NCBI GenBank assembly: GCA_965533275.1
Contig: CBESWG010000008.1
Span: forward strand, 1 to 64,000
Source: JAUXEH01 sp965533275
GTDB lineage: Bacteria > Acidobacteriota > Aminicenantia > Aminicenantales > Aminicenantaceae
Direction of reading: 5' to 3'
Length of the DNA: 64,000 bases
Part shown: positions 47,616-57,493 of the stretch, piece by piece
Numbering within the stretch: the stretch's first letter is position 1
Layout: every line of letters begins with the position of its first letter
The notes under the pieces: model-generated
Databases searched by the model: none
Seen by the model: the letters and a program-made list of their open reading frames with translations, nothing else
Told to the model about the DNA's origin: nothing
Program-made: the position numbers and the translations under genes

Positions 47616-49568
47616 CTATTCGATCTTCGATGCAATTGACCGCAGAAGGCGGGTCTTTTCCACCAGCTGGATGAACTCGGCCCGATAGCCGTGATGGTCC
47701 AGGCCTTTTCCGGCCCTGGCTAACTTCAGAACGCTCTCAAAGGAGGCGTCTCCCTTGAATTCGGATCCCCTCAGCAGCATACCGAAGGCCGCCACCGCGG
47801 CGGAGAATTTGAAGTCGGCCGTGGCACGATCCAGGCCCACGATCCGGTCCTCGAGCGGATAGCGGATGAGCCTGCTCTTGTCGGCATCCGGCTCCTTGTA
47901 GCGCAGATTGACGGTCAGGATCTCCCTGCTCTTGAATGCCCGGGGATCGATGCGCGTCTGCTGGTATTTCAGATCGCCCTGAGACGGGATCTCTTCCTCC
48001 GAGCCATAGGGTATGATCTCGTAGAGTGCCGTGACCGTGTGGCCGGACCCGAGCTCGCCTGCATCCTTGCGGTCATCGGCGAAATCCTCCTTCTTGAGCA
48101 TCCGATTCTCATAACCGAGCAGGCGGTAGGCCTTGACCTTGGCCGGATTGAATTCGACCTGGAGCTTGACGTCTTTGGCGATAGTAAAGAGCGTGCCGCG
48201 CATGTCGTCGACGAAGACCTTCTTCGCCTCCATCAGGTTGTCGACATAGTGATAGTTTCCGTTTCCCTTGTCAGCCAGCTGTTCCATCCGGCCGTCCTTG
48301 TAGTTGCCCATGCCGAACCCCAGTACGGTGAGGAAGACTCCCTTCTCGCGCTTCTCCTCGATCATGCGGACGAGTTCAGAAGTGCTCGAGGTGCCCACAT
48401 TAAAATCCCCGTCGGTGGCCAGGATGACCCGGTTGTTTCCACCGGGGATCAGGTTCTCTTCCGCCACCTTATAGGCGAGCTTGATGCCCGCTCCGCCGGC
48501 GGTCGAGCCTCCTGCACTCAGGCGCTCGATGGCGTCGACGATCCGGTCCTTCTGAGCCGCAGACGTTGAAGGGAGCACCAGGCCCGCCGCGCCGGCATAC
48601 ACCGCGATCGCCACCCTGTCCCGGGGATCCAGCTCATTGACCAGAAGCTTGAATGCCTGCCGCAGCAGGGGGAGCTTGTTGGGGGAGCCCATGGATCCGG
48701 AAACGTCCAGGAGAAAGACCAGGTTTGAAGGGGGGAGCTCCTTTGTCTGGAGCTTCCTGCCCTGCAGGCCGATGTGGATCAGCTGGTGCCGCGCGTCCCA
48801 GGGGCAGGAGGAGATCTCCGTGTACAGGGCAAAGGGCCGCTTTTTCTCGGGCTCAGGATAGGCATACGTGAAATAGTTGATCATCTCCTCGATGCGTACT
48901 GCGTCCTCGAGGGGGAGTTGATTGCTGTTGAGGAAGCGCCGGACATTGGTATACGAAGCCGTGTCCACATCGATGGAGAAGGTGGAGAGAGGATTGTCGA
49001 GCGCGGGCAGGAAGATGTTCTCATAGATGCGGCTGTATTCCTCTGTGTTGTGGGTGGGCCGGCAATAGGGAGCGGGCACCTCCCCCGGACGGGATCGGTG
49101 AGAAGCCTGCCGCACTCCACCCAGCACGCCACCGACCACGCCGCCCATCACGCCACCCGAAACCCCTTCTTTGGCGGGCATCTCGACCTTGAGGTCGGCC
49201 AGCTCGTCTTCAAAAAAGCGGCTGGTGCCCGGCTGCAGTTTCAATGCAAGGGTCAGGGTTTTCCCCTGGTTGATGCGGACATTCTCCTTGACCAGGGACT
49301 TGAATCCCGCCGCCCAGGCGGAGAGCCGGTAGTTCCCAGAAGGGAGCCCTTCAAAAACAAACTCTCCCTTCTTTCCCGTCCGCGTAGAACGCGTGACCTG
49401 CAGGTTCAGGTTGGCTACGGCCACCGTGGCCTGGGGTAATGGATTGCCATGGGGATCGGTCACGGTCCCTGCCAGGGATGCAGCCTTTTCTGCTGGATCG
49501 CTGCCCAGGATCATGGTTCCCAAGAGCAGTCCCAGCATCACGATTCCAAACCATTTTCGAAAAAACAT
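47616..49568 (-). CDS. YfbK-like von Willebrand factor A domain protein with carboxypeptidase-regulatory domain
   Basis: A signal peptide (WFGIVMLGLLLGTMIL) precedes a carboxypeptidase-regulatory-like beta sandwich (GTVTDPHGNPLPQATVAV). A Gly/Val repeat follows (GVSGGVMGGVVGGVLGGV). Then come a YfbK N-terminal segment (FSIDVDTASYTNVRRFL), the VWA domain with MIDAS VFLLDVSGSMGSPNK and ATDGDFN, and the DUF3520-type C-terminal part. It is 650 residues. The family is envelope-located and metal-dependent in adhesion, with unknown role. The ATG at 49568 follows GGAGG by seven bases. Confidence 0.9.
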   Translation of the reverse strand: MFFRKWFGIVMLGLLLGTMILGSDPAEKAASLAGTVTDPHGNPLPQATVAVANLNLQVTRSTRTGKKGEFVFEGLPSGNYRLSAWAAGFKSLVKENVRINQGKTLTLALKLQPGTSRFFEDELADLKVEMPAKEGVSGGVMGGVVGGVLGGVRQASHRSRPGEVPAPYCRPTHNTEEYSRIYENIFLPALDNPLSTFSIDVDTASYTNVRRFLNSNQLPLEDAVRIEEMINYFTYAYPEPEKKRPFALYTEISSCPWDARHQLIHIGLQGRKLQTKELPPSNLVFLLDVSGSMGSPNKLPLLRQAFKLLVNELDPRDRVAIAVYAGAAGLVLPSTSAAQKDRIVDAIERLSAGGSTAGGAGIKLAYKVAEENLIPGGNNRVILATDGDFNVGTSSTSELVRMIEEKREKGVFLTVLGFGMGNYKDGRMEQLADKGNGNYHYVDNLMEAKKVFVDDMRGTLFTIAKDVKLQVEFNPAKVKAYRLLGYENRMLKKEDFADDRKDAGELGSGHTVTALYEIIPYGSEEEIPSQGDLKYQQTRIDPRAFKSREILTVNLRYKEPDADKSRLIRYPLEDRIVGLDRATADFKFSAAVAAFGMLLRGSEFKGDASFESVLKLARAGKGLDHHGYRAEFIQLVEKTRLLRSIASKIE

Positions 49569-49792
49569 TTTGTACCTCCGTTTCTCTGTATTCGCCCCTG
49601 TTCTTTCTTTTCGCATCTCCAAATATATATACAAGAGCGGGCCTCGATTATTCCCGCCACTCCTTAGAACTCGATTCGCAGGGAAGGGGATGCAGAGAAA
49701 GTGCGTGGGTGGAAGAGGGAATCCCGCAGGACTCCTTGTCTGGACGCCCCCGGAATAGGAAAATCCGGCAGGCCGGGACCCGGTAGGGCCTT

Positions 49793-50143
49793 CTAGAACC
49801 GCACGTCGAGGTCTTGGCTGCGGATGAAAAGGGACACCAGGCGCCCCAGCATGAGAATGATCCCGCCTGCCAGGACCATGGAGTACACGGTCAGGAACAC
49901 TACCTGTATCGCCGTCATCTTGTTCGAGGTCGACATTGGGAAAAAGAGATCGAACACGGTCTTCCCGAACAGGATGATCATGATGGTGATCCCGATCACG
50001 GCCCGGAAGAGGTACTCCTTGGCGTTCGCCGCATACACTTTATCCAGGACGATCAGCGGATACAGCAGCCAGGCCGTGAACGCCCAAAGAAGCAGGTACA
50101 GGGCTGCCTGCCCCAGTTTCTTCAGCTTCACTTCCAGAGGCAC
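49793..50143 (-). CDS. Small membrane protein with three to four helices
   Basis: The 116-residue protein starts at GTG 50143 with GGAGGA four bases before. Hydrophobic segments are QAALYLLLWAFTAWLLYPL, FRAVIGITIMIILFGKTVF and VVFLTVYSMVLAGGIILML. No family is recognised. It lies 35 bases downstream of the S9 peptidase gene and may be cotranscribed with it. The gap behind it to the VWA gene (49569-49792) shows no clear terminator. Confidence 0.72.
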   Translation of the reverse strand: MPLEVKLKKLGQAALYLLLWAFTAWLLYPLIVLDKVYAANAKEYLFRAVIGITIMIILFGKTVFDLFFPMSTSNKMTAIQVVFLTVYSMVLAGGIILMLGRLVSLFIRSQDLDVRF

Positions 50144-50178
50144 TGTATCCTCCTCCCGGGGAAAGCGCCCCGGAGCCG

Positions 50179-53046
50179 CTATTTCTTCTCTTCTTTGTCC
50201 CAGGCCAGGATGCCGTTCTTCATCCAGTCGGGCATGGGAGCCCCCTTGAGATGATGATCAAAAAAAGCTGCCATTCGGATGGTCCAGTCCTCCTGGTTCA
50301 CACGCTTGCGCAGCCCGTGAGCCTCCCCGTTGTAATTGAACATGTAGGCTTCCTTGTTCAGGCGGCGCAGGGCCATGATGAACTCGATGCCCTGGTACCA
50401 GGGAACAGCCCCGTCCTCATCGTTGTGCATGTACATGAGGGGTGTCTGGATCTTGTCGACCCAGAAGATGGGAGAGTTCTCGATGTAGCGTAGGGGAACC
50501 TTCCACAGGGTGTCGCCCAGGCGGCTCTGTGTGTGTTCGTACTGGAACTGCCGGACCATGCCGCTGGCCCAGCGGATCCCGCCGTAGGCCGACGTCATGT
50601 TGGAGACCGGGGCCCCTCCATTGGCAGCTGCAAAGAGGTTGGTCTGCGTGACCATGTAGGAGATCTGGTACCCGCCCCAGGAGTGCCCCTGGATGCCGAT
50701 GGCCTTGGGATCGATGTAGCCCTCACGGATCAGCATGTGGATGCCGGGCAGGACACATTTCATGGCATCCGGTCCGGGATAGCCGGTGTCGTACTCGATG
50801 TCGGGCATCCACAGGACATAGCCGTTGCTCACGTAATAGGAGGGATTGACCGAGCTTCCGGGGGAAGGATCGCGGTATCGGTGGTGGCCCTGGTGCAGGG
50901 TCTCGTAGATGTACACCATGAGCGGATATTTCTTTCCGGGATCGAAGTTGTCCGGCTTGATCAGGATGCCCTTGAGGGGTTTGCCATCAGCACTGAGGAA
51001 ATCCCTCAGCTCCGCGCTGCCCCAGATGTAGGGATCCATCTGGCTCCCCAGGGCGGTAAGCTTACGGGGTTCCTTGAAGTCCAGCCCGCTCACCCACAGT
51101 TCCGGATACTCTTCGAAGGCTTGCCGTGTGAATAGCAGCACGTCAGCTTCCTTGGCCTTCTGGGGAAAACCGAAATTTTTGTCTGCCATGAGCAGCCTGC
51201 GGGGCTGCGCCTCGCCGGCAACCCTGTCTGTGTAGAATCCATGGGCCATGGTCTGCTCATTCGTGGCAGTGAGGAGCAGGGTCTTCCCGGGATCTATGGT
51301 TTTTTCCTCGCGGTCCAGGCGTGCATACCGGAACGCGAGGCCGTTCTTGCGGCCGAAGCCCTCGGTGATCATGCGAGCCCCGCTGCCGTCGGGCTTGATC
51401 TCCCAGATGTCGGTGCGGTCATAGACCAGGAGGGCGGCATCGCCGCCTGTCCAGCCGGCCGTTCCGTATCCCCGGGCTGGATTGGGCGTGTCATGGTCCT
51501 CCCGGTCGAAGCGCACACCGAGGCCGGCGGTCACATTCTTGGTGGTGCCCGCCGCGATGTCGTGTGCGAACCAGTCCGTGCCCTCGAACCAGTAGGCGTA
51601 CTTCGCATTGGGCGAGAGGCTGGCGCGCCCGTAGAGTTCTTTTTTAACCAGGTCCTTCTCCCCGGTGCGGGGATCGATCACATAGACATCCGCGAACGAA
51701 CCGAAATAGGAGACCCGCTTGGTATAGGGCCAGTCGGTGACGGCAAAACCCACTTTTCCGCTGTCTGACAGGCTCACATCCGGTACGGTCTCGTCGGCCA
51801 GCTGCACGAATTTCTTATCCGCGATATGGAAGACCGACTCCCAGGTGTTGTTGCGCACCCTCTGGGCCATGATCTTCTGCTGGGGCTGGGGGAAAGGATC
51901 GTCCCAGTGCCAGAGGTCGAACCTGGCCTCCTCTTCCACATCCTCCTCATCGTCCTTCTTGGGCTCGGGAATCTCCTTGATGCCGAAGAGTACGATGCCG
52001 CCATCCAGGCTGAAGGACACATCGGACTTATCGCTTACGGCCATTCCTTCGGGAAATCCTGTTGTCGCGGAGTGGGAGACCCACAATTCTGCCGCCTCGT
52101 CTCCCCGGTCCCACCCGTACAGGCTAAAAACAGGTTCTTCCGCCTCATAGTCATCCCTGTCGGTCAAAAACACCAGCCTCGTTTCCTCTTCGTCCAGGGC
52201 CACTTTGACGTAGTTGCCCTCGCCGGTCAGCAGGGCGGTGCTCTCCGCCCTGCCCGGCTTCTGAGCATAGATCCCGTCGCTCTCAGGTTTCTCCTTGCTG
52301 GACACAGTGTAGAGCAGATACGCGCCGTCCTTGGTGAAGCGGTAATCCATCACAGAGGCAAAGGAGTTCTCTACCCCATCCTCGAGTGACAGAAGGACAA
52401 GCTCGGTCCCGAATTTTTTGTCCTTTTTCTTCTTTTCTTCATCCTTGGCCTCGGGTTTTGTCTCCGGCTCCTCTGTCTCGGCCCCTTCCTTCTTTTCCGT
52501 CTTCTCATCTTTAGGCTTGGGGGCCTCTTCTTTCAAATACGCGATCCACCCCCCGGCATCCTCTGGCGCCTTGAAGCTTTTCACCCGGTCGATCACCTTT
52601 ACCGTCCCATCGGACAGGTCCATGATCCCGAGCTTCTTCTTGGGCTGATCTTCCTTCTTTTTTTTATCCTTCTTGGCCTGCTTTACCTCTTCCTGGGTGG
52701 GAGAGATCAGGAATGCAACGTGGGACGTATCGAAAGAGAACTGGGCGGCCGCCGCCCTCTCGGAATCCGTTCCCTCTCCGGTGAATCCGATCGGATGCCG
52801 ATACTCCTTCCGGTTCCGGACGTTCAGCACCACGAGTTCCCCTTCTCCCTTCTGGGGAGTCTCTACGAACAGGACCCAATCTCCGTCAATGGAGATGAGC
52901 GGACGGACAATGGATCTCCAGGAATCATATACGTCATGGGTTAGCGGCTTTTTGGCGGATCCTGCCTGGGCTGAGGCCCATCCGGACAGCCCCAACACCA
53001 TCAGCATACAGAATGCCCCGATCATAAATCTGCGTGTCTTGAACAT
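50179..53046 (-). CDS. Secreted S9-family serine peptidase with Lys/Glu-rich inserts
   Basis: The 955-residue protein has a signal peptide (IGAFCMLMVLGLSGWASAQ), an N-terminal propeller region and a C-terminal peptidase domain. The catalytic residues lie in GIQGHSWGGYQ (Ser), MHNDEDGAVPW (Asp) and NGEAHGLRKR (His). Residues about 118-215 contain two low-complexity inserts (KQAKKDKKKKEDQPKKK and a longer Lys/Glu/Pro run), between blades of the propeller. It resembles the S9C/D glutamyl-endopeptidase-like group. The paralogue at 13418 has GHSFSG instead of GHSWGG and lacks the inserts. Confidence 0.93.
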   Translation of the reverse strand: MFKTRRFMIGAFCMLMVLGLSGWASAQAGSAKKPLTHDVYDSWRSIVRPLISIDGDWVLFVETPQKGEGELVVLNVRNRKEYRHPIGFTGEGTDSERAAAAQFSFDTSHVAFLISPTQEEVKQAKKDKKKKEDQPKKKLGIMDLSDGTVKVIDRVKSFKAPEDAGGWIAYLKEEAPKPKDEKTEKKEGAETEEPETKPEAKDEEKKKKDKKFGTELVLLSLEDGVENSFASVMDYRFTKDGAYLLYTVSSKEKPESDGIYAQKPGRAESTALLTGEGNYVKVALDEEETRLVFLTDRDDYEAEEPVFSLYGWDRGDEAAELWVSHSATTGFPEGMAVSDKSDVSFSLDGGIVLFGIKEIPEPKKDDEEDVEEEARFDLWHWDDPFPQPQQKIMAQRVRNNTWESVFHIADKKFVQLADETVPDVSLSDSGKVGFAVTDWPYTKRVSYFGSFADVYVIDPRTGEKDLVKKELYGRASLSPNAKYAYWFEGTDWFAHDIAAGTTKNVTAGLGVRFDREDHDTPNPARGYGTAGWTGGDAALLVYDRTDIWEIKPDGSGARMITEGFGRKNGLAFRYARLDREEKTIDPGKTLLLTATNEQTMAHGFYTDRVAGEAQPRRLLMADKNFGFPQKAKEADVLLFTRQAFEEYPELWVSGLDFKEPRKLTALGSQMDPYIWGSAELRDFLSADGKPLKGILIKPDNFDPGKKYPLMVYIYETLHQGHHRYRDPSPGSSVNPSYYVSNGYVLWMPDIEYDTGYPGPDAMKCVLPGIHMLIREGYIDPKAIGIQGHSWGGYQISYMVTQTNLFAAANGGAPVSNMTSAYGGIRWASGMVRQFQYEHTQSRLGDTLWKVPLRYIENSPIFWVDKIQTPLMYMHNDEDGAVPWYQGIEFIMALRRLNKEAYMFNYNGEAHGLRKRVNQEDWTIRMAAFFDHHLKGAPMPDWMKNGILAWDKEEKK

Positions 53047-53179
53047 AAAGTCCTCCTCTCTCTCACTCGGTCAATAATTTATTTATCGATACTTCTTCGT
53101 GAATAATCCAGGCATAATCCGGACCAAAATATCGTCTTCAGCCTGAAAAACTGATCAGAAGCACCCGGTCCGCTGCGGG

Positions 53180-53533
53180 TCAGCGCAGGAATCGGATAGT
53201 CAAGGGATACTCGAATGCCTCGCGGTTGCTGGCCTTGAGGGTCGCCACGATGACCAGGACCACCCAGGCCACTCCCAGAGCGAGCAGCAGGAACAGCCCG
53301 ATGATGACCAGGGCAAGGATCCCGGCGATGAAGGCGTAGATGGTGAAGGAGATCTGGAAATTCAGGGACTCCTTCCCCTGCTGGTCCACATAGGGAGACT
53401 CGTCTTTCTTGATGAGCCAGATCACCAGCGGCCCGAGTATGTTGCCAAAGGCGGGAAAGACAAAAAACCCGAATGCCGCAAGGTGGCAGAACAGACCCCA
53501 GGTTTTTTCCTGGCTTTCATCCATTTTAGCCAT
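53180..53533 (-). CDS. DUF4870 (Tic20-like) membrane protein
   Basis: Of the 117 residues, three hydrophobic segments are clear, with the motifs LFCHLAAFGFFVFPAFGNILGP-like start, LVIWLIKKDESPYVDQQGKE and SLNFQISFTIYAF that define DUF4870. No function is established; the fold resembles Tic20. AGGAGAGGAC precedes the ATG. Confidence 0.88.
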   Translation of the reverse strand: MAKMDESQEKTWGLFCHLAAFGFFVFPAFGNILGPLVIWLIKKDESPYVDQQGKESLNFQISFTIYAFIAGILALVIIGLFLLLALGVAWVVLVIVATLKASNREAFEYPLTIRFLR

Positions 53534-53592
53534 TATGTCCTCTCCTCGATTGTCTCGACTCGTGAATTATCCAGGGCAGCTAAGAAGATATA

Positions 53593-54732
53593 TCACAAAT
53601 CCCTGCACCGGACAAGTTCCGGTAGCCCTTCGATCTCGGTGCCGATCCGGCGCCGGCCTTCCTGCAGAAACTCCGGATCCCCTCCCATCCAGATGCGCAG
53701 GAATCCTTCCATCCCCAGGTGGATGCCGGGGACGATCAGGGTACTCTGCCTGTGCAGGATGTTCTTCACAAGGTCCAGGCTGAGGACCCCGGAATCGTAT
53801 TTTACGAAATAGAATGCACCGGCCACGTGGGGATGGTAGGTGAAAAAACCGTCGAAGCCATCCAGCCATTCCTGCATGGCCTCGAGGTTCTGCTGGAGGA
53901 TCCTGCGCGTACGGTCGTAAAGCTTCTTGCGGTTCCCGGATTTCACGGCGGTCCGCGCCACTATGTCGGACAGCTTGTTGGGCCCGATGGTGATGTAGTC
54001 GTGCTGAGACCAGCATTCCGACACGAACTCCTTGGGACCGACGATCCAGCCGATGCGAAGGCCGGGGATCCCGTAGGCCTTGGAGAGCCCGCTGGTGACG
54101 ATGACCCTGTCTCCCATACCCCAGAAGCTGGGAGTCTGTTCCTGCTCCCGCTCCGCCCCCATATAGACCTCGTCGGCGAGGAGGTAGGCGCCTACCTTAT
54201 CGCACCGTTCGACGATGCGCTTCATCGCATCGCGGGTCAGAACCGCGCCGGTCGGGTTGTTGGGATTCGAGACATAGACCAGCCGGGTTTGTTCTGTGAC
54301 GGCCCGTTCGAATCCCTCCCAGTCAGGTTCCCAGGCGCGGTCAAAGTCGAGAGAAAATGTCTGGACCCGGGCGCCGTAACTGCGCGGGGGGCCCCAGAGC
54401 TGCATGTAGTTCGGCAACTCGAGCACCATGTCATCCCCGTCCTGAAGCGCCACCAGGCCCACGAGGAAGTTGGCCTCGGAGGTGCCGTTCGTCACCTCGA
54501 TGTTCTCGAGAGAGGCCCCGGGGTACTGTTCCAGCAGGAGCTCCCGCAGCTCGACCGTCCCGTTGGATTGGCTGTAACTCAGGGGCGTGTCCAGGGCCTC
54601 CTCCAAGTCGAAACCCAGGTCCGTCAGCTCACGCAGGGATACGGCCCCGATACCGCTTTCGCTCAGGTCATACTCCACGGCATTCTCCCAGGTCGACTGC
54701 ATCCTTTCCATCTCAAAGGTTTCCATCTTCAT
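53593..54732 (-). CDS. Class I/II PLP aminotransferase
   Basis: The 379-residue enzyme is a fold-type I aminotransferase: SNPNNPTGAVL binds PLP, LADEVYMGAE holds the ring Asp, and SGLSKAYGIPGLRIGW the Schiff-base lysine, with the carboxylate-binding Arg in FLRIWMGGD. It resembles aspartate/tyrosine aminotransferases and capreomycidine-synthase-like members; the substrate is open. ATG 54732 follows GGAGGAAAG and overlaps the stop of the TPR-protease gene as ATGA. The three genes Nudix, HExxH-TPR and aminotransferase overlap in series. Confidence 0.88.
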   Translation of the reverse strand: MKMETFEMERMQSTWENAVEYDLSESGIGAVSLRELTDLGFDLEEALDTPLSYSQSNGTVELRELLLEQYPGASLENIEVTNGTSEANFLVGLVALQDGDDMVLELPNYMQLWGPPRSYGARVQTFSLDFDRAWEPDWEGFERAVTEQTRLVYVSNPNNPTGAVLTRDAMKRIVERCDKVGAYLLADEVYMGAEREQEQTPSFWGMGDRVIVTSGLSKAYGIPGLRIGWIVGPKEFVSECWSQHDYITIGPNKLSDIVARTAVKSGNRKKLYDRTRRILQQNLEAMQEWLDGFDGFFTYHPHVAGAFYFVKYDSGVLSLDLVKNILHRQSTLIVPGIHLGMEGFLRIWMGGDPEFLQEGRRRIGTEIEGLPELVRCRDL

Positions 54733-56726
54733 GATCTTTCCTCCCTGGCGCCGCACGCCTTCTTGAGTTTGGCACGAACGCTCTCTTTGAATTCCGCATG
54801 GACCGCATGGCCCAGCTCTTCCGCTTTGAGCACATAATCCCAGGCTTTCTGGTACTCTTCCCGATAATAGTGGATCACGGCCAGGTTGTTGTATACCTCC
54901 GGCTGACCGGGTTCGAGCTCCACGGCAGCCAGGTAATGCCGCAGGGATTCAGGATACTGCCGCAGCTTGAAGTGCAGGTTTCCCAGGTTGATGAGCGGCT
55001 CGACGAATCCGGATTCGCTCTCGTGGGCGGAGTTGTAGGCTGCCAGCGCCTGGTCTAGCTTCCCCCGCTTCTCCAAGATATTCCCCAGGAGGTTGTTCAC
55101 GATCCCGCTTTCAGGGTCCCTGCCTAACGTAGTGCGGCAGAGGGCCTCGGCCTCTTCGAGGGCCCCGGTCTCTGAGAGCGCCCGGGCCAAGTTCAGGCTG
55201 CCGACCGTGTAATCCGGCTTGAGTTCCAGGGTGTGCCGGCCGGCAGCCACCGCCTCTGGATAGCGGCCGAGCTCGATATAGGCGGCCGAGAGGTTGGCGG
55301 AGGCTTGATGGTAATCCGGCTCGATCTCCAGTGCGCGGATAAATGCGGCCGCGGCCTCCCCGGCCTCGTCCTGGTGGAAGTACGCACGCCCGAGGTTGTA
55401 GTAGGCCTCGCTGGAGCCCGGGTCCAGCCGCAGGGCTGTGCCGAAGGCCTCTACGGCCGGGGCAGCCTCGCCCCGATGGAGGAGGACGCTCCCGAGGTTG
55501 ACGTAGGGACCGGCCAACTCTGGCGCTATCTCCAATGCCCGGCGGGACACTTCCTCCGCTTCCTCAAACTTTTCCTGACGGATCAGGACCGCTCCCAGAG
55601 TGGACAGAACCTCGGGGAGGTCCGGGTAGAGCTCCAGTGCACGCCGGCACTGCTCCAATGCCTGGGGGATCTGATCCCTCTGGAGATATACATAACCAAG
55701 GTTTCCATAGGCCCGGGCATGCCCCGGGAGGAGGGCAATGGCCTCCTCATAGGCGGAAACAGCCTCCTCGGTGAAGCCCTTTTTCATGAGGGCTATCCCC
55801 AGGTTGTAGTGGGTCTCGGGATTGTGGGGATGATAGTGGAGCGCGATCCTGTACTCCGCGATGGCCTCGTCGATCCGCCCCTGCCTCCTGTAGGATATGC
55901 CAAGGAGGCTGTGTACCTCGGGCATGTCCGGACGGATCTCGAGGATCTCCCGGCACTCCCGCTCTACGTCGGCGTAGCGTTTCTCTTCCAGATAAAGCAG
56001 GGCCAGCATGATGTTGACATCCGGCTCATCGCCCCACCGATGCTTGCGCTCCCCATAAAGCTCGATGGCTCGGGAGCGCCGGGATTCGGAAAGCGGAAAC
56101 ACATAGGGATCGAAACGGCGGTCGCGGTTCACCCGGATGATGCGCACAAGGAACTCATTGTATTCATCCCCGAGACGTGACATGTCCATGATGGATCCCG
56201 ACTCGCGCAGGTCAACGGCACCGAACAGATGGGCCAGCTCATGTTCCAGGAGATCGCTCCTGAGGGCCTGGAAGGGAGGCTCCCGGAGCAGGACATACCC
56301 TGTCATATAGGAAGCCATGCCGGCATACTGACCCTCTGCCAGGTCCTGAGCGCTGACCCCCAGGACCACATCATGCCCGTCTTTGGAGATCTTGCGACGC
56401 AGATCGTCCAGGAGCTCGAAAAGGTTCCGGCGTGTGTTGTCGGACCGCCAGAGATCGTAGCGGCTCACCTCGAAGCGGATGTCGAATTTTTCCCCGAAAC
56501 GATCGGAGACGCGACCGATCAGGCGGGGCAGGACCGTACGTGCGTCATGGCCGTGCCGGAACTCCTCGTCCATCACCACCTTGATCGTGACAACCCGATC
56601 CGGGATCTCCCTGGCAGGAGCCGAGATCACGGACATCCCAAGAAGCATCACAAGGAGGAGCGCCGGCAGAAGGTTCCGATGCCCACCCGCTCGAAGGAGG
56701 ATCGGTGACAAGGGGAAACTAAACAC
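54729..56726 (-). CDS. Secreted HExxH metallopeptidase-like domain fused to a long TPR array
   Basis: A signal peptide (LPALLLVMLLGMSVISAP) is followed by a domain of about 180 residues with LLEHELAHLFGAVD, a zincin motif H-E-x-x-H-x-x-G with a downstream SIMDMS like a Met-turn. From about residue 230 to the end there are about twelve TPRs (AEYRIALHYHPHNPETHYNL, ALELYPDLPEVLSTLGAVL, ALRLDPGSSEAYYNLGRAY). The likely start is GTG 56726 with GGGGAGG before it, overlapping the Nudix stop by eight bases. It is 665 residues. A zinc protease that uses TPRs to hold its substrate is inferred. Confidence 0.82.
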   Translation of the reverse strand: MFSFPLSPILLRAGGHRNLLPALLLVMLLGMSVISAPAREIPDRVVTIKVVMDEEFRHGHDARTVLPRLIGRVSDRFGEKFDIRFEVSRYDLWRSDNTRRNLFELLDDLRRKISKDGHDVVLGVSAQDLAEGQYAGMASYMTGYVLLREPPFQALRSDLLEHELAHLFGAVDLRESGSIMDMSRLGDEYNEFLVRIIRVNRDRRFDPYVFPLSESRRSRAIELYGERKHRWGDEPDVNIMLALLYLEEKRYADVERECREILEIRPDMPEVHSLLGISYRRQGRIDEAIAEYRIALHYHPHNPETHYNLGIALMKKGFTEEAVSAYEEAIALLPGHARAYGNLGYVYLQRDQIPQALEQCRRALELYPDLPEVLSTLGAVLIRQEKFEEAEEVSRRALEIAPELAGPYVNLGSVLLHRGEAAPAVEAFGTALRLDPGSSEAYYNLGRAYFHQDEAGEAAAAFIRALEIEPDYHQASANLSAAYIELGRYPEAVAAGRHTLELKPDYTVGSLNLARALSETGALEEAEALCRTTLGRDPESGIVNNLLGNILEKRGKLDQALAAYNSAHESESGFVEPLINLGNLHFKLRQYPESLRHYLAAVELEPGQPEVYNNLAVIHYYREEYQKAWDYVLKAEELGHAVHAEFKESVRAKLKKACGAREERS

Positions 56727-57390
56727 TCCCACCCTCCCCGGGCTCCTTCCGCGGGCCGGACTGAGGCAGTTCCTCAAGGACAGCCATCAATTCGGCCAGC
56801 ACCATGGCCGTGGCGCCCCAGATCTTGTGTTCCCAATAGGAAAAAAACGGGACATTGACCTCACGGCCCCTGTGTGTCCACATTTCCTGCCTGAAGTTGA
56901 TGGGATCAGCCAGGTGGTCGAGAGAGACCTCCAGCACCTCTGCCACTTCCTTTTCATTGAGCCTGAACTTCGGCCGCTTGGAAACAAAGGCAACCGTGGG
57001 ATGGATGCAGTAATTGCTGGGGGGGATGAAAAGTGGGGTCAGTCGGCCCAGGATGCGGAGGGACTGAGGATCGGTCCCGACCTCCTCCTGGGCCTCACGG
57101 GTGGCCGTCAGCTGCAGATCCTCTCCCGGTTCCTGCTGCCCTCCCGGGAAAGAGATCTGGGCCTGGTGGTGCTCCAGTTCGGCCGTGCGCCGCGTCAGCA
57201 GGACACGGAGCCCCTCCTCCCCCGGATACAGCAGGACCAGAACACCGGCCTGCAGGGATGAGGGCGGCACATCCGGGTAAGCCTGAGTGCCGGGCCGCGG
57301 GTCAGGAGCAAGGCGCAGCTGTGCCTCAAGACCAGGTTTTTTCTCCCGGAGGCGAGACGCCAGAACCCGCACAAATGTCTCGCTGTTCAT
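56719..57390 (-). CDS. Nudix hydrolase, CoA-pyrophosphatase type
   Basis: The Nudix box G-x5-E-x7-R-E-x-x-E-E-x-G is present as GGQQEPGEDLQLTATREAQE followed by EVGT. It is preceded by LLTRRTAELEHHQAQISFPG, which is typical of the NudL/UPF0035 group that splits CoA and its derivatives into phosphopantetheine and ADP. The protein is 223 residues. AGGA lies seven bases before the ATG. It begins an overlapping three-gene operon. Confidence 0.9.
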   Translation of the reverse strand: MNSETFVRVLASRLREKKPGLEAQLRLAPDPRPGTQAYPDVPPSSLQAGVLVLLYPGEEGLRVLLTRRTAELEHHQAQISFPGGQQEPGEDLQLTATREAQEEVGTDPQSLRILGRLTPLFIPPSNYCIHPTVAFVSKRPKFRLNEKEVAEVLEVSLDHLADPINFRQEMWTHRGREVNVPFFSYWEHKIWGATAMVLAELMAVLEELPQSGPRKEPGEGGSV

Positions 57391-57493
57391 CCACTCATCC
57401 TGTGTTTTATATTGTCATATATTTCAGGCAAAGAGACAACCTATGGTAATTTCACAGGGCATTGCCTAGAATATAAGGCACAATAGCGGAACC

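Noticed and set aside
57391..57493. Promoter boxes for murJ and the Nudix operon in their shared A/T-rich gap.
   Set aside because: Several TATA-like hexamers occur, but none has a -35 match at 16-18 bases; I did not call one.
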